DNA of 44,836 bases from NCBI GenBank assembly GCA_045594885.1, contig JAZNZJ010000093.1, forward strand, positions 1 to 44,836, read 5' to 3'. The translations under genes and the position numbers were made by a program. The DNA comes from Fimenecus sp045594885. Lineage in GTDB: Bacteria > Bacillota > Clostridia > Oscillospirales > Acutalibacteraceae. Below, one piece after another: positions 7,999 to 15,644 of the stretch (within the stretch, counting starts at the first letter, position 1; every line of letters begins with the position of its first letter). The notes beneath the pieces are model-generated. The model did not search any database, was not told the origin of the DNA, and worked only from the letters and a program-made list of their open reading frames with translations.

Positions 7999-8028
7999 TT
8001 GACAATAAAATACTAAATGTGATATACT
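7999..8028 (+). promoter_or_regulatory. uraA promoter
   Basis: TTGACA (7999-8004) and TATACT (8023-8028) with an 18-bp spacer. Transcription would start near 8035, leaving a leader of about 140 nt. Confidence 0.75.
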
Positions 8029-8034
8029 ACACAG

Positions 8035-8140
8035 GATAACACGGCAGACTTTAAATTCCATACAGAAATATCGACAAGATGATTGTGTGGCATTACATAG
8101 TGCTTTATTAAACCTTGTCAATATGGACAAGGTTTTTTTA
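8035..8140 (+). promoter_or_regulatory. Transcription-attenuation leader of uraA
   Basis: The leader holds an intrinsic terminator (AAACCTTGTC 8110-8119, GACAAGGTTT 8126-8135, then T residues) upstream of the start codon. An upstream segment (8068-8078) can pair with 8115-8125 in 10 of 11 positions, which would disrupt the terminator stem. This is the layout of a terminator/antiterminator switch. I did not find a recognisable PyrR-binding loop or a purine-riboswitch core, so the signal is unknown. Confidence 0.6.
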
Positions 8141-8175
8141 TGCCTGCCGAATGAAAAATTTGAGGAGGAAAAAAT

Positions 8176-9585
8176 ATGAAACTCATTTATGATGTCAGCG
8201 ACCGTCCAGGATTAAGCAAAACTTTGCTCTTCGCTTTTCAGCAGATGATTGCAATTATGGCGGCGACATTACTTGTTCCTATGCTTATGTCAAGTTATGC
8301 TATGAGCAACGGAAACACACTTTCTTTTGACCCTGCAGCAGCACTTTTCGGTGCAGGTATTGGTACTCTTTTCTACACATTTGCTACAAAGCGTAAGAGC
8401 CCTGTTTTTCTTGGTTCTTCATTCACATTCCTTGGTGCTTATGCAGCAATCATCGGTATGAACTACGGCTATTGGGGTGTAATTATCGGTATTACTCTTG
8501 CAGGTCTTGTTTATGTTGTACTTGCTGTTATTATTAAACTTGCAGGTTCAGGTTGGGTTAACAAACTTATGCCTCCTGTAATTGCAGGTCCTATTGTTAC
8601 TATTATTGGTCTTTCACTTTCAAGCACAGCAACAGGCTGGATGTCAACAAACGGCGGTCCTGATTACAGCCTTGTAACAATCCTTGTTGGTGCAATTACA
8701 TTCTTTGCGATTGTTCTTGTGTCTGTTAAGGGTTCAAAGAAACTTCGCCTTATTCCTTTCATTATCGGTGTTGGTGCAGGTTATATTGTTGCTCTTGTTC
8801 TTACTCTTATCGGTAATGCTGCTGATATTGCTGCACTTCAGATTTTGAGCTTCGACTCTTTCAAAGCAGCATTTGACCCATTCACAATTCAGTCAATTGT
8901 TGACTATCCTAAATTCACATTCCTTCAGGCACTCACACATAAGGTTGACGGCATTCTTCCTATTGATGCTGCTGCAGTGGGTAACATTGCAATCACATTT
9001 GTTCCAATTGCTATTGTTGAACTTGCACAGCATATTGCTGACCACAAGAACCTTGGTAACCTTATCGGTAAAGACCTTATTAGCGACCCAGGTCTTGACA
9101 AAACTCTTATTGGTGACGGTGTAGGTTCAATCATCGGCGGTATTTTCGGCGGTGCTGCTAACACAACATACGGTGAATCAATCGGTTGCGTTGCTATTAC
9201 AGGTAATGCTTCAGTTATTTCAATCATCACAGCAGGTCTTGGCTGTATGGTTCTCTCATTCTTCACACCATTTGTTGCACTCATCAACTCAATTCCTAAG
9301 TGCGTAATGGGTGGTGCTTGTGTTGCACTTTATGGTCTTATCGCTGTATCAGGTCTTTCAATGCTCAAAAATGTTGACCTTGGCAAGAATAAGAATCTCT
9401 ACATTGTAAGTGCAATTCTTGTTGTTGGTATCGGTGGTCTTTCTCTTAACTTCGGTACAAACCCAATCACAAATGGTCCTCTTGTTCAGGTTACAGCTCT
9501 TGCAACTGCTCTTATCTTTGGTATTGTTACAAATATACTTGTTAGCTCAGGTAAAAACAAAGACGAAGAGGAAGATGCTGAATAA
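8176..9585 (+). CDS. uraA: NCS2-family uracil permease
   Basis: Membrane nucleobase transporter of the NCS2 (nucleobase-ascorbate) family, most like uracil permease UraA. The 469-residue, very hydrophobic product fits 14 membrane segments. Key motifs are FQQMIAIMAATLLVPML at the first helix, IAIVELAQHIADHKNLG (the conserved substrate/proton glutamate region) and GGAANTTYGESIG with the second conserved Glu. The C-terminus ends in an acidic KDEEEDAE tail. GAGGAGG lies just before the ATG. It is the only gene between its attenuating leader and a strong terminator. Uracil as substrate is inferred from motif similarity and the nearby upp. Confidence 0.9.
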   Translation: MKLIYDVSDRPGLSKTLLFAFQQMIAIMAATLLVPMLMSSYAMSNGNTLSFDPAAALFGAGIGTLFYTFATKRKSPVFLGSSFTFLGAYAAIIGMNYGYWGVIIGITLAGLVYVVLAVIIKLAGSGWVNKLMPPVIAGPIVTIIGLSLSSTATGWMSTNGGPDYSLVTILVGAITFFAIVLVSVKGSKKLRLIPFIIGVGAGYIVALVLTLIGNAADIAALQILSFDSFKAAFDPFTIQSIVDYPKFTFLQALTHKVDGILPIDAAAVGNIAITFVPIAIVELAQHIADHKNLGNLIGKDLISDPGLDKTLIGDGVGSIIGGIFGGAANTTYGESIGCVAITGNASVISIITAGLGCMVLSFFTPFVALINSIPKCVMGGACVALYGLIAVSGLSMLKNVDLGKNKNLYIVSAILVVGIGGLSLNFGTNPITNGPLVQVTALATALIFGIVTNILVSSGKNKDEEEDAE

Positions 9586-9602
9586 TCAGTAAATCAATAT
9601 TT

Positions 9603-9634
9603 AGTCCCCACAGGATTTCTGTGGGGACTTTTTT
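9603..9634 (+). terminator. uraA terminator
   Basis: An 11-bp stem (AGTCCCCACAG / CTGTGGGGACT) with a 5-nt loop is followed by T residues. Confidence 0.9.
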
Positions 9635-9675
9635 GATAAACAAGTTTGGATTTGTAGGGATAAATAATAACGTCC

Positions 9676-9705
9676 GGTAGGGCGGGGTCAAGACCCCACC
9701 CTACC
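9676..9705. repeat. GC-rich palindromic intergenic repeat
   Basis: GGTAGGGCGGGGTC and GACCCCACCCTACC form a 14-bp near-perfect stem with a 2-nt loop, strikingly GC-rich against the AT-rich intergenic background. There is no T run. It resembles a dispersed repetitive extragenic palindrome. Confidence 0.55.
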
Positions 9706-9765
9706 ATAAAAAGTACATACAAATCAACTCTACGCCCTCAATTTATCTCGTAGATTTATATACCT

Positions 9766-9795
9766 TTGACAATGGTATCTGTGTTATGATACAAT
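9766..9795 (+). promoter_or_regulatory. Promoter of the EamA transporter gene
   Basis: TTGACA (9766-9771) and TACAAT (9790-9795) with an 18-bp spacer, ending 17 bp before the ATG, with GAGGTGA between. Confidence 0.7.
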
Positions 9796-9812
9796 ATTCG
9801 AGGTGACCTTAA

Positions 9813-10676
9813 ATGATAAAGAATGACAAAACCAAAGGAATTATATACATTATCATTTCTGCATTTTTCTTTGCTCTTATGGGGCTTTTTGTGAAATTGT
9901 CGGGAGATTTGCCCACAATTCAAAAAAGCTTTTTCAGAAACTTTGTAGCGATGATTTTTGCTTTTACTCTTATTACCAAAAACAAGGAATGGGCATTACC
10001 CAAGGGTAAAAATGTGGGCTTTTTACTTGTTCGTGCAATTGCAGGCACATTGGGTATTCTTTGCAATTTTTATGCAGTAAGCAATATGAACCTTGCAGAT
10101 GCATCAATGCTTAACAAGCTTTCCCCTTTCTTTGCGGTGATTTTTTCATTTTTCATACTTAAAGAAAAGCCAAATCTCAAACAGATTTTTGCAGTTTCGT
10201 TGGCATTTATAGGTGCTTTATTTATAATGAAGCCGTCTTTTTCTTTTGAAGCATTACCTGCGTTTATGGGCTTTTTAGGTGGGCTTGGTGCAGGACTTGC
10301 TTATGCTTGTGTGAGAAGACTTACTCAAAACTCATTTAAGGGCAATTTGATTATATTCTATTTTTCTGCCTTTTCTTGTCTTGTGACATTACCTTGGTTA
10401 ATCTTTGATTTTGTGCCTATGAGTCTGTCACAATGGCTTTGTTTAATTCTTGCGGGACTTAGTGCAAGTGGCGGACAATTTTTCATTACAACCGCTTACA
10501 GTAAAGCACCTGCAAAAGAGATTTCAGTTTATGACTACTCACAGATTATATTTACTACTCTTTTAAGTCTTATTGTATTCGGTGATTTACCAGATGCATT
10601 GAGTTTTATAGGATATGGAATTATTATTTCAGCGGCACTTTTCAATGCGTGGAATTCATTGAAGAAAAAAAGTTGA
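9813..10676 (+). CDS. EamA/DMT-family transporter
   Basis: Drug/metabolite transporter superfamily protein with two EamA repeats. The 287 residues fit ten membrane helices, starting IIYIIISAFFFALMGLFVKL and ending with a short Lys-rich tail. The internal duplication is visible in the two ADASMLNKLSPFF- and SVYDYSQIIFTTLL-like segments near the ends of each half. Substrate is not predictable; family members export amino acids, nucleosides or sugars, or import SAM-type compounds. It has its own promoter and a GAGGTGA ribosome site. The promoter of the next gene overlaps its stop codon. Confidence 0.85.
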   Translation: MIKNDKTKGIIYIIISAFFFALMGLFVKLSGDLPTIQKSFFRNFVAMIFAFTLITKNKEWALPKGKNVGFLLVRAIAGTLGILCNFYAVSNMNLADASMLNKLSPFFAVIFSFFILKEKPNLKQIFAVSLAFIGALFIMKPSFSFEALPAFMGFLGGLGAGLAYACVRRLTQNSFKGNLIIFYFSAFSCLVTLPWLIFDFVPMSLSQWLCLILAGLSASGGQFFITTAYSKAPAKEISVYDYSQIIFTTLLSLIVFGDLPDALSFIGYGIIISAALFNAWNSLKKKS

Positions 10677-10701
10677 TACAAGGTATTCTGTATGATACAA
10701 T
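10673..10701 (+). promoter_or_regulatory. Promoter of the acyltransferase gene
   Basis: TTGATA (10673-10678) and TACAAT (10696-10701) with a 17-bp spacer, overlapping the stop codon of the EamA gene. Confidence 0.6.
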
Positions 10702-10742
10702 TGCGTTGTATTTAAAATATATTTTTATTTGGGGAGAAAATT

Positions 10743-11192
10743 ATGAGTATGCAATCTAACATATTAAACGCTCAACCTATTAAAGTTGAAAACAAGCAAA
10801 ACAATGGTATTAATCTATTTAAGTTTTTGTGTGCCATTCTTGTTGTGGGCATTCATACCGAGCCCTTTGGCAATTTGGGAATTCTTGACTCATTATTTGG
10901 CATCATAACACGAATTGCCGTTCCGTATTTCTTTGTATGTTCTTCTTATTTTTATTTTCTTAAGGGTGACACTATTCAAAAGCTTAAGCACTATATAAAA
11001 CGTATTTTCACACTCTATCTGCTATGGAGTATAGTTTACCTCGCATACGATATATATATATATATATATATCAGACACATCCATATTCCACATTATTTGC
11101 AACTTTATACAAGATTTCTTTTTACAAGGATACAAGCACTTCTGGTATCTTCAGGCAAGTGTCGTAGCGATTATAATTCTTGTATTGCTTGA
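10743..11192 (+). CDS. Acyltransferase-3 family protein, N-terminal part (out of phase)
   Basis: First part of a membrane-bound O-acyltransferase of the Acyltransferase_3 family, which acetylates surface polysaccharides. Residues 22-105 are typical: NGINLFKFLCAILVVGIHTEP with the family histidine, then IAVPYFFVCSSYFYF and LYLLWSIVYLAYD. From the (AT)11 tract at 11050 onward the frame encodes an unrelated tail and stops at 11192. Reading the next frame from the tract gives the expected continuation (KHFWYLQASVVAIIILVLLD) without a stop into the downstream frame. One extra AT unit would fuse them into a protein of about 346 aa. The ribosome site is GGGGAG before the ATG. Confidence 0.75.
   Translation: MSMQSNILNAQPIKVENKQNNGINLFKFLCAILVVGIHTEPFGNLGILDSLFGIITRIAVPYFFVCSSYFYFLKGDTIQKLKHYIKRIFTLYLLWSIVYLAYDIYIYIYIRHIHIPHYLQLYTRFLFTRIQALLVSSGKCRSDYNSCIA
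11050..11071 (+). repeat. (AT)11 microsatellite inside the acyltransferase gene
   Basis: Eleven uninterrupted AT units at the exact point where the acyltransferase frame is lost. By counting, 12 or 9 units would restore a full-length frame; 11 and 10 would not. This is the structure of a slipped-strand phase-variation switch. Confidence 0.85.
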
Positions 11193-11781
11193 TAAATTTA
11201 CAAAAAACAACACTAAAGTAATTTTTGCCATCAGTTTTGCATTACTGATTATCGGTCTTATTTTTAGTACCTACTTCCCCCTATTTTCAAAAATTAGTAT
11301 TATTGAAAGCATCGACAACACATGGTTTTTTGAATTTTTCGGCACACGAAACGGATTTTTCTATGCACCAATTTATATGGCTATTGGCTATTGCTATGCG
11401 AAAGGTTTTCAAGGCTTTAAGATTAAAACTTCATTTTTGATGTCTTGTTGTATGCTTATAGCTTTAGGCGTAGAGGGTATTTTTGCCGTATATTTTATAC
11501 ATACAAATGAAACTAACCTTTGGTTGTCTGTTGCACCATTAATTTTCTTCCTTTTTGATTTCTCAAGAAAATTAGATATTAAACTTAATTTGACCTTTTT
11601 AGGAAAATGTTCAACGGTAATTTATTGTTTCCACCCACTATTTATATTGTTCATTTCAAATATGGAAATCAACAACATATTAAAATTCTTATTTGTTAGT
11701 ATTGTATCATTTGGTGTTTCAGCATTGTTCTATTTTCTTCAAAAATACAAACCACTGAACTGGCTCAAATATTTTCAATGA
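11185..11781 (+). CDS. Acyltransferase-3 family protein, C-terminal part
   Basis: Second part of the split acyltransferase, with at least five hydrophobic segments (for example FAISFALLIIGLIFSTYF, FYAPIYMAIGYCYAKGF and FLFVSIVSFGVSALFYFLQK) and CSTVIYCFHPLFILFI, typical of the family's last helices. No ribosome site precedes its first ATG, and the open frame extends upstream to the AT tract, so it is not an independent gene. It would be translated only after a change in repeat number or by frameshifting. It ends 118 bp before the convergent sugar transferase gene. Confidence 0.7.
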   Translation: MLDKFTKNNTKVIFAISFALLIIGLIFSTYFPLFSKISIIESIDNTWFFEFFGTRNGFFYAPIYMAIGYCYAKGFQGFKIKTSFLMSCCMLIALGVEGIFAVYFIHTNETNLWLSVAPLIFFLFDFSRKLDIKLNLTFLGKCSTVIYCFHPLFILFISNMEINNILKFLFVSIVSFGVSALFYFLQKYKPLNWLKYFQ

Positions 11782-11899
11782 TGCTTCATTACTATAAATG
11801 AATAAAAAAAGAAGCTCCCATAAAGCTATAATACAGAGTGAAGATGAACTAAATCTTAACCCGTAGTTCTGCTTTTTTTCGGAACTTCTTATAATAAAC

Positions 11900-12523
11900 T
11901 TATTTATTAATTTTTTCTTCTTCGTTTTTAATTGTGCCTGTGCCACCTTCAACAACGCCTTCACTTTTAAGGACACTTGTTACAGTACCGAAGAAGCATT
12001 TAACATCAAAGCCAAAACTCATTTTTTCAACATATTCGCCATCAAAAGCGGCTTTAACGTCAATTTCGAGTTCATCACGGCCACTGATTTGTGCCCAACC
12101 TGTCAGACCGGGACGAACATCATTTGCACCGTACTTATCACGTTCTTCAATTAAATCGTATTGATTCCAAAGTGCAGGACGTGGACCGATGACACTCATT
12201 TGACCTACAAGGATATTAAATAATTGTGGCAACTCATCAAGACTTGTTTTTCGAAGAATTTTGCCCACTTTTGTAATCCATTGTTCAGGATTGGAAAGCT
12301 CGTGAGTTGGGGCATCTTTAGGTGTATCTGTACGCATTGTTCGAAATTTTATAATGTTGAAGTATGTTTTATTAATACCAACTCGTTTTTGCTTAAAGAA
12401 AACAGGTCCTTTTGAGTCGAGTTTAATTGCTAAAGCAATTAACAACATTGGCAACGCAAGACACACAATACCGCAAAATGAAAGAACAATGTCAATCAAA
12501 CGTTTTATATATTTTTTATACAT
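11900..12523 (-). CDS. Initiating phosphoglycosyl transferase (PglC-type bacterial sugar transferase)
   Basis: Small monotopic phosphoglycosyl transferase that would load the first sugar phosphate on undecaprenyl phosphate to begin a polysaccharide repeat unit. The 207 residues are one catalytic domain after a hydrophobic N-terminal helix (about 8-34). Motifs are in order: FFKQKRVG, KFRTM, TSLDELPQL with the catalytic Asp-Glu pair, VIGPRPAL and RPGLTGWAQISGR. The C-terminus adds a Gly- and Glu-rich tail. A promoter lies at 12594-12622. It is separated from the minus-strand capsule operon by a plus-strand gene pair, but is the only initiating transferase seen, so it probably serves that operon. 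Confidence 0.92.
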   Translation of the reverse strand: MYKKYIKRLIDIVLSFCGIVCLALPMLLIALAIKLDSKGPVFFKQKRVGINKTYFNIIKFRTMRTDTPKDAPTHELSNPEQWITKVGKILRKTSLDELPQLFNILVGQMSVIGPRPALWNQYDLIEERDKYGANDVRPGLTGWAQISGRDELEIDVKAAFDGEYVEKMSFGFDVKCFFGTVTSVLKSEGVVEGGTGTIKNEEEKINK

Positions 12524-12593
12524 ATGTAAACCTCACAATAATTTAAATGCTATGTACATTTTGCATATTCAATTGCAAACAATGCACAATAAA

Positions 12594-12622
12594 AATTTAA
12601 CACAGACAGGTTGGAATGTCAA
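12594..12622 (-). promoter_or_regulatory. Promoter of the sugar transferase gene
   Basis: Minus-strand TTGACA (12617-12622) and TAAATT (12594-12599) with a 17-bp spacer, giving a leader of about 65 nt. Confidence 0.6.
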
Positions 12623-12677
12623 TAATTTAACCACAAAATATGATAAATCCGCTTTAAGCATTACAATATATATCCAT

Positions 12678-12706
12678 TTGACATTATCCCATTTATTTAT
12701 TATAAT
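12678..12706 (+). promoter_or_regulatory. Consensus promoter of the nucleotidyltransferase-peptidase operon
   Basis: Perfect TTGACA (12678-12683) and TATAAT (12701-12706) with a 17-bp spacer. Transcription would start near 12713, just 20 nt before the ATG at 12733. Confidence 0.85.
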
Positions 12707-12732
12707 AGGCAATATTGAAAGGAGGAATTGCT

Positions 12733-13968
12733 ATGAAAATTGACCTTGAAAACAGAGTTTTACTCTCACTTATTGCTAAAACTTCATTCGGCAAGGATAT
12801 ACCTTTTTTGCAGGGTGAGGAAAAGCTTGAAGATATTAACTGGGCAATGGTTTATAACGAGAGTATTCAGCAAACAGTTGTTCTTTTTGCCTCTGACGCA
12901 ATCACTCCTTACACCGACATTATACCTAAAGAAGTTATGGGGAAATGGTTGGCTTATAGTGCAAAGAGTTTTTCTTCAAATATGTTTGTTGTAAATTATC
13001 AAAACGAATTGGTTGATTTTCTTCAGAATAATAACTACAAATATATTATTCTTAAAGGGCTTTCTTCTGCTTCATATTATGAAAAACCTGACCTGAGAAT
13101 GTTGGGTGATGTTGATTTTCTTATTGAAAATCACAAAAAAGACGAAATAGCACAATGCCTCCAGAACCAATTGAATTATTCTATATATAAAAGCATTGAC
13201 CATATTTGCCACATTACTATGACACGTGGTCGTGCGGCAATTGAGATGCATTTTGAAATTCCCGGTATTCCCCACGGTAAAAACGGCGAATATGTAAGAG
13301 AATTCATTAAAAGTATTCTTGATGATGTACAGAATTCAAAGCTAGTTGATTGCGAATTCACTGCCCCCTCACACCTTTATCACGGTGTTATTATTCTTTT
13401 ACATATGCTTCATCATATGACAACTGAAGGTTTAGGGCTTCGCCATTTGTGCGATTGGGGTGCATTTGTTAATAAAACTGCAAATATGGATTTCTGGAAC
13501 ACAGACTTTATTCCATTCTTGAAAAAGATTAATCTTGTAACTTATGCAAGTGTAATGGCATCTGTTTGTCATAAATATATGGGCATTGATATGCCAAAAA
13601 ATCTTCCCGTTGCCGATGATGCAATATGCGGTGAAATTATGAATGATATTCTTCTTAGCGGTAACTTTGGTAACAAAGATGAGCAGTATCATAAAAGCGG
13701 ATTGCTTGTTTCGGAAAATGGTAAGGACAGTATGGAAAAATCAACTTTTTCTGTGCTTTTAAGTAAATTGGATGCGGCTGTAAAAACCCATTGGCCTTGG
13801 CTTAAAAAGTGGAAAATACTTTTGCCGTTTGCATATATTTATTTCGCATTAAAATACTATTGGAAAGTATTGAAGGGTCAACGCCCGTCACTGACTTCAC
13901 TTATGCCTGAAGCAAACCGACGTAAAGAATTATATAAAAAGTTAGAAATTTACGAGGACGCAGAATGA
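12733..13968 (+). CDS. NTP_transf_5-type nucleotidyltransferase family protein
   Basis: Uncharacterised putative nucleotidyltransferase. The core YIILKGLSSASYYEKPDLRMLGDVDFLI (about residues 97-124) carries the GL(S/A)...R..GD.D.L pattern of polymerase-beta-fold enzymes with the metal-binding aspartates in GDVDF. Downstream EMHFEIPG and LLHMLHHM fit the NTP_transf_5 family. The C-terminus is basic with a hydrophobic stretch (LLPFAYIYFALKYYWKVLK). The ATG at 12733 is chosen over an upstream TTG at 12715 because AAAGGAGG sits 7 bases before it and the TTG lies next to the transcription start. It overlaps the next gene by 4 bp. Family members occur beside RiPP and capsule loci; the role is unknown. 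Confidence 0.8.
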   Translation: MKIDLENRVLLSLIAKTSFGKDIPFLQGEEKLEDINWAMVYNESIQQTVVLFASDAITPYTDIIPKEVMGKWLAYSAKSFSSNMFVVNYQNELVDFLQNNNYKYIILKGLSSASYYEKPDLRMLGDVDFLIENHKKDEIAQCLQNQLNYSIYKSIDHICHITMTRGRAAIEMHFEIPGIPHGKNGEYVREFIKSILDDVQNSKLVDCEFTAPSHLYHGVIILLHMLHHMTTEGLGLRHLCDWGAFVNKTANMDFWNTDFIPFLKKINLVTYASVMASVCHKYMGIDMPKNLPVADDAICGEIMNDILLSGNFGNKDEQYHKSGLLVSENGKDSMEKSTFSVLLSKLDAAVKTHWPWLKKWKILLPFAYIYFALKYYWKVLKGQRPSLTSLMPEANRRKELYKKLEIYEDAE

Positions 13969-14438
13969 ACGAAAATGTAAAAAAAATTGCTCTTGCCGAC
14001 ATATATCCCGCAATAAAAGAACAACTTGAAAGTGGCGGTAAAGTTACTATACCCATAACGGGTACAAGTATGCTTCCCCTACTTGTTCAAGGCAGGGATT
14101 ATGTTGTTTTAAAATCTTGCAAAAAAGCAGAAATTAATGACATTATTTTTTACCGTCGTGACAATGGGGCATTTGTGTTACATCGAATTATCGGAAACGA
14201 TGAAAACGGATATATTCTTTGTGGCGACAACCAATGGGTTAAGGAATATGGAATAAAAGACCATAACATTATTGGTGTTGTTACAGAAATTAATCGCAAA
14301 GGCAAAACATTCAGCATTGACGATAAAAAGTATATTAAATACTGTAAACGTTGGCTTAAACTGTTGCCGATTAGGAAACCGATTATAAAAATACTCGCAA
14401 TTTTTAGGGCTATAAAAAGAAAAATGAGCAGTAACTAA
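13965..14438 (+). CDS. S26-type signal-peptidase-like protein
   Basis: Putative serine peptidase of the S24/S26 fold. The 157 residues show the catalytic-serine box GTSMLPLL (Ser35), FVLHRII with a histidine (about 73) at the general-base position and the ILCGDNQ box (about 85-90). The Ser-His arrangement resembles ER/archaeal-type signal peptidases rather than the Ser-Lys bacterial type. It lacks the usual N-terminal membrane anchor; a hydrophobic basic segment near the C-terminus (KPIIKILAIFRAIKRK) could associate with membrane. Its ATG overlaps the nucleotidyltransferase stop, so the two are translationally coupled. Neither substrate nor precursor peptide is seen nearby. Confidence 0.78.
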   Translation: MNENVKKIALADIYPAIKEQLESGGKVTIPITGTSMLPLLVQGRDYVVLKSCKKAEINDIIFYRRDNGAFVLHRIIGNDENGYILCGDNQWVKEYGIKDHNIIGVVTEINRKGKTFSIDDKKYIKYCKRWLKLLPIRKPIIKILAIFRAIKRKMSSN

Positions 14439-14459
14439 AAAAGTTACTGCTCTAATTTT
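14427..14459. terminator. Bidirectional terminator between the peptidase and capG
   Basis: AGCAGTAACT (14427-14436) pairs with AGTTACTGCT (14442-14451). Thymine-rich sequence follows on both strands, so it can end the plus operon and the minus capsule operon. Confidence 0.85.
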
Positions 14460-14463
14460 TTTA

Positions 14464-15642
14464 TTAATACTTACGCCAAACCATTTTATCAACTACACCT
14501 GTATATGACTGAATGAGTTTTACCACTTTTGTTGAAACATTTTCGTCAACATAATCGGGCACGGGAATACCATTTTCACCGTTAAGATTGAGTTGCACCG
14601 CAGTGTCAATCGCCTGAAGAAGTGATTTCTCGTCAATTCCTGCAAGTACAAAACAAGCCTTGTCGAGTGCTTCAGGTCTTTCGGTTGAAGTGCGAATGCA
14701 AACTGCCGGGAACGGATTTCCCACAGATGTAAAGAACGAGCTTTCTTCAGGAAGTGTACCACTATCTGACACAACTGCAAAGGCATTCATCTGCAGACAG
14801 TTGTAATCGTGAAAGCCGAGTGGCTCATGCTGAATTACACGACTATCAAGCTTAAATCCGCTTTCTGCAAGTCTTTTCTTGCTTCTTGGGTGACAGGAAT
14901 AAAGAATGGGCATATCATACTTTTCAGCAGTCTTATTGATTGCGTTGAAAAGTGATAAGAAATTCTTTTCAGTATCAATATTTTCTTCACGGTGTGCTGA
15001 AAGAAGAATATACTTACCTTTTTGTAAGCCAAGTCTTGAATGAATATCACTTGCTTTAATCTGCGATAAGTTATTATGAAGCACCTCTGCCATTGGTGAG
15101 CCTGTTACATAAACTCTCTCTTTAGGAAGACCGCATTCGTGAAGATATTTTCTTGCGTGCTCTGAATATGCAAGGTTAACGTCAGAAATAATGTCAACAA
15201 TTCTTCTGTTTGTTTCTTCGGGAAGGCACTCATCTTTACAACGGTTACCTGCTTCCATATGAAAAATCGGAATATGAAGTCTTTTCGCAGCGATTGCTGA
15301 AAGGCAAGAGTTTGTGTCGCCAAGAATAAGCAATGCGTCGGGCTTAATTTGATTCATAAGCTTATATGAACAATTAATGATATTACCCACTGTTGAGCCA
15401 AGGTCGTCACCTACTGCGTCCATATACACCTCGGGGTCTTCAAGTTGCAAATCCTTAAAGAAAATACCATTAAGATTATAGTCATAATTCTGACCTGTAT
15501 GAGCCAGAATACAATCAAAATACTGACGGCTCTTATTGATTACAGCGGCAAGACGAATAATTTCAGGGCGAGTACCAACTATTATTAACAGCTTTAATTT
15601 GCCGTTATCCTGAAATTTAATGTCTGAATAATCTAATTTCAT
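14464..15642 (-). CDS. capG: UDP-N-acetylglucosamine 2-epimerase family; UDP-L-FucNAc synthase CapG/FnlC
   Basis: Non-hydrolysing UDP-HexNAc 2-epimerase. The 392 residues show LLIIVGTRPEIIRLA (about 18-32), AHTGQNYD, ILGDTNS, HMEAGNRCKD, PEETNRRI and SDSGTLPEE, as in the WecB/CapG family. Its place directly after capF and capE, with 2 bp between capF stop and its ATG and a TTGGAGG site inside capF, marks it as CapG, which converts UDP-N-acetyl-L-talosamine-type product (UDP-L-PneNAc/TalNAc) to UDP-L-FucNAc. It is the last gene of the minus-strand capsule operon. Distinction from a plain UDP-ManNAc epimerase rests on this context. Confidence 0.9.
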   Translation of the reverse strand: MKLDYSDIKFQDNGKLKLLIIVGTRPEIIRLAAVINKSRQYFDCILAHTGQNYDYNLNGIFFKDLQLEDPEVYMDAVGDDLGSTVGNIINCSYKLMNQIKPDALLILGDTNSCLSAIAAKRLHIPIFHMEAGNRCKDECLPEETNRRIVDIISDVNLAYSEHARKYLHECGLPKERVYVTGSPMAEVLHNNLSQIKASDIHSRLGLQKGKYILLSAHREENIDTEKNFLSLFNAINKTAEKYDMPILYSCHPRSKKRLAESGFKLDSRVIQHEPLGFHDYNCLQMNAFAVVSDSGTLPEESSFFTSVGNPFPAVCIRTSTERPEALDKACFVLAGIDEKSLLQAIDTAVQLNLNGENGIPVPDYVDENVSTKVVKLIQSYTGVVDKMVWRKY

Positions 15643-15644
15643 AA

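Noticed and set aside
8035..8140. Purine riboswitch upstream of the permease
   Set aside because: The conserved three-way-junction core and loop sequences of the purine class are not there; only a terminator with a competing helix can be supported.
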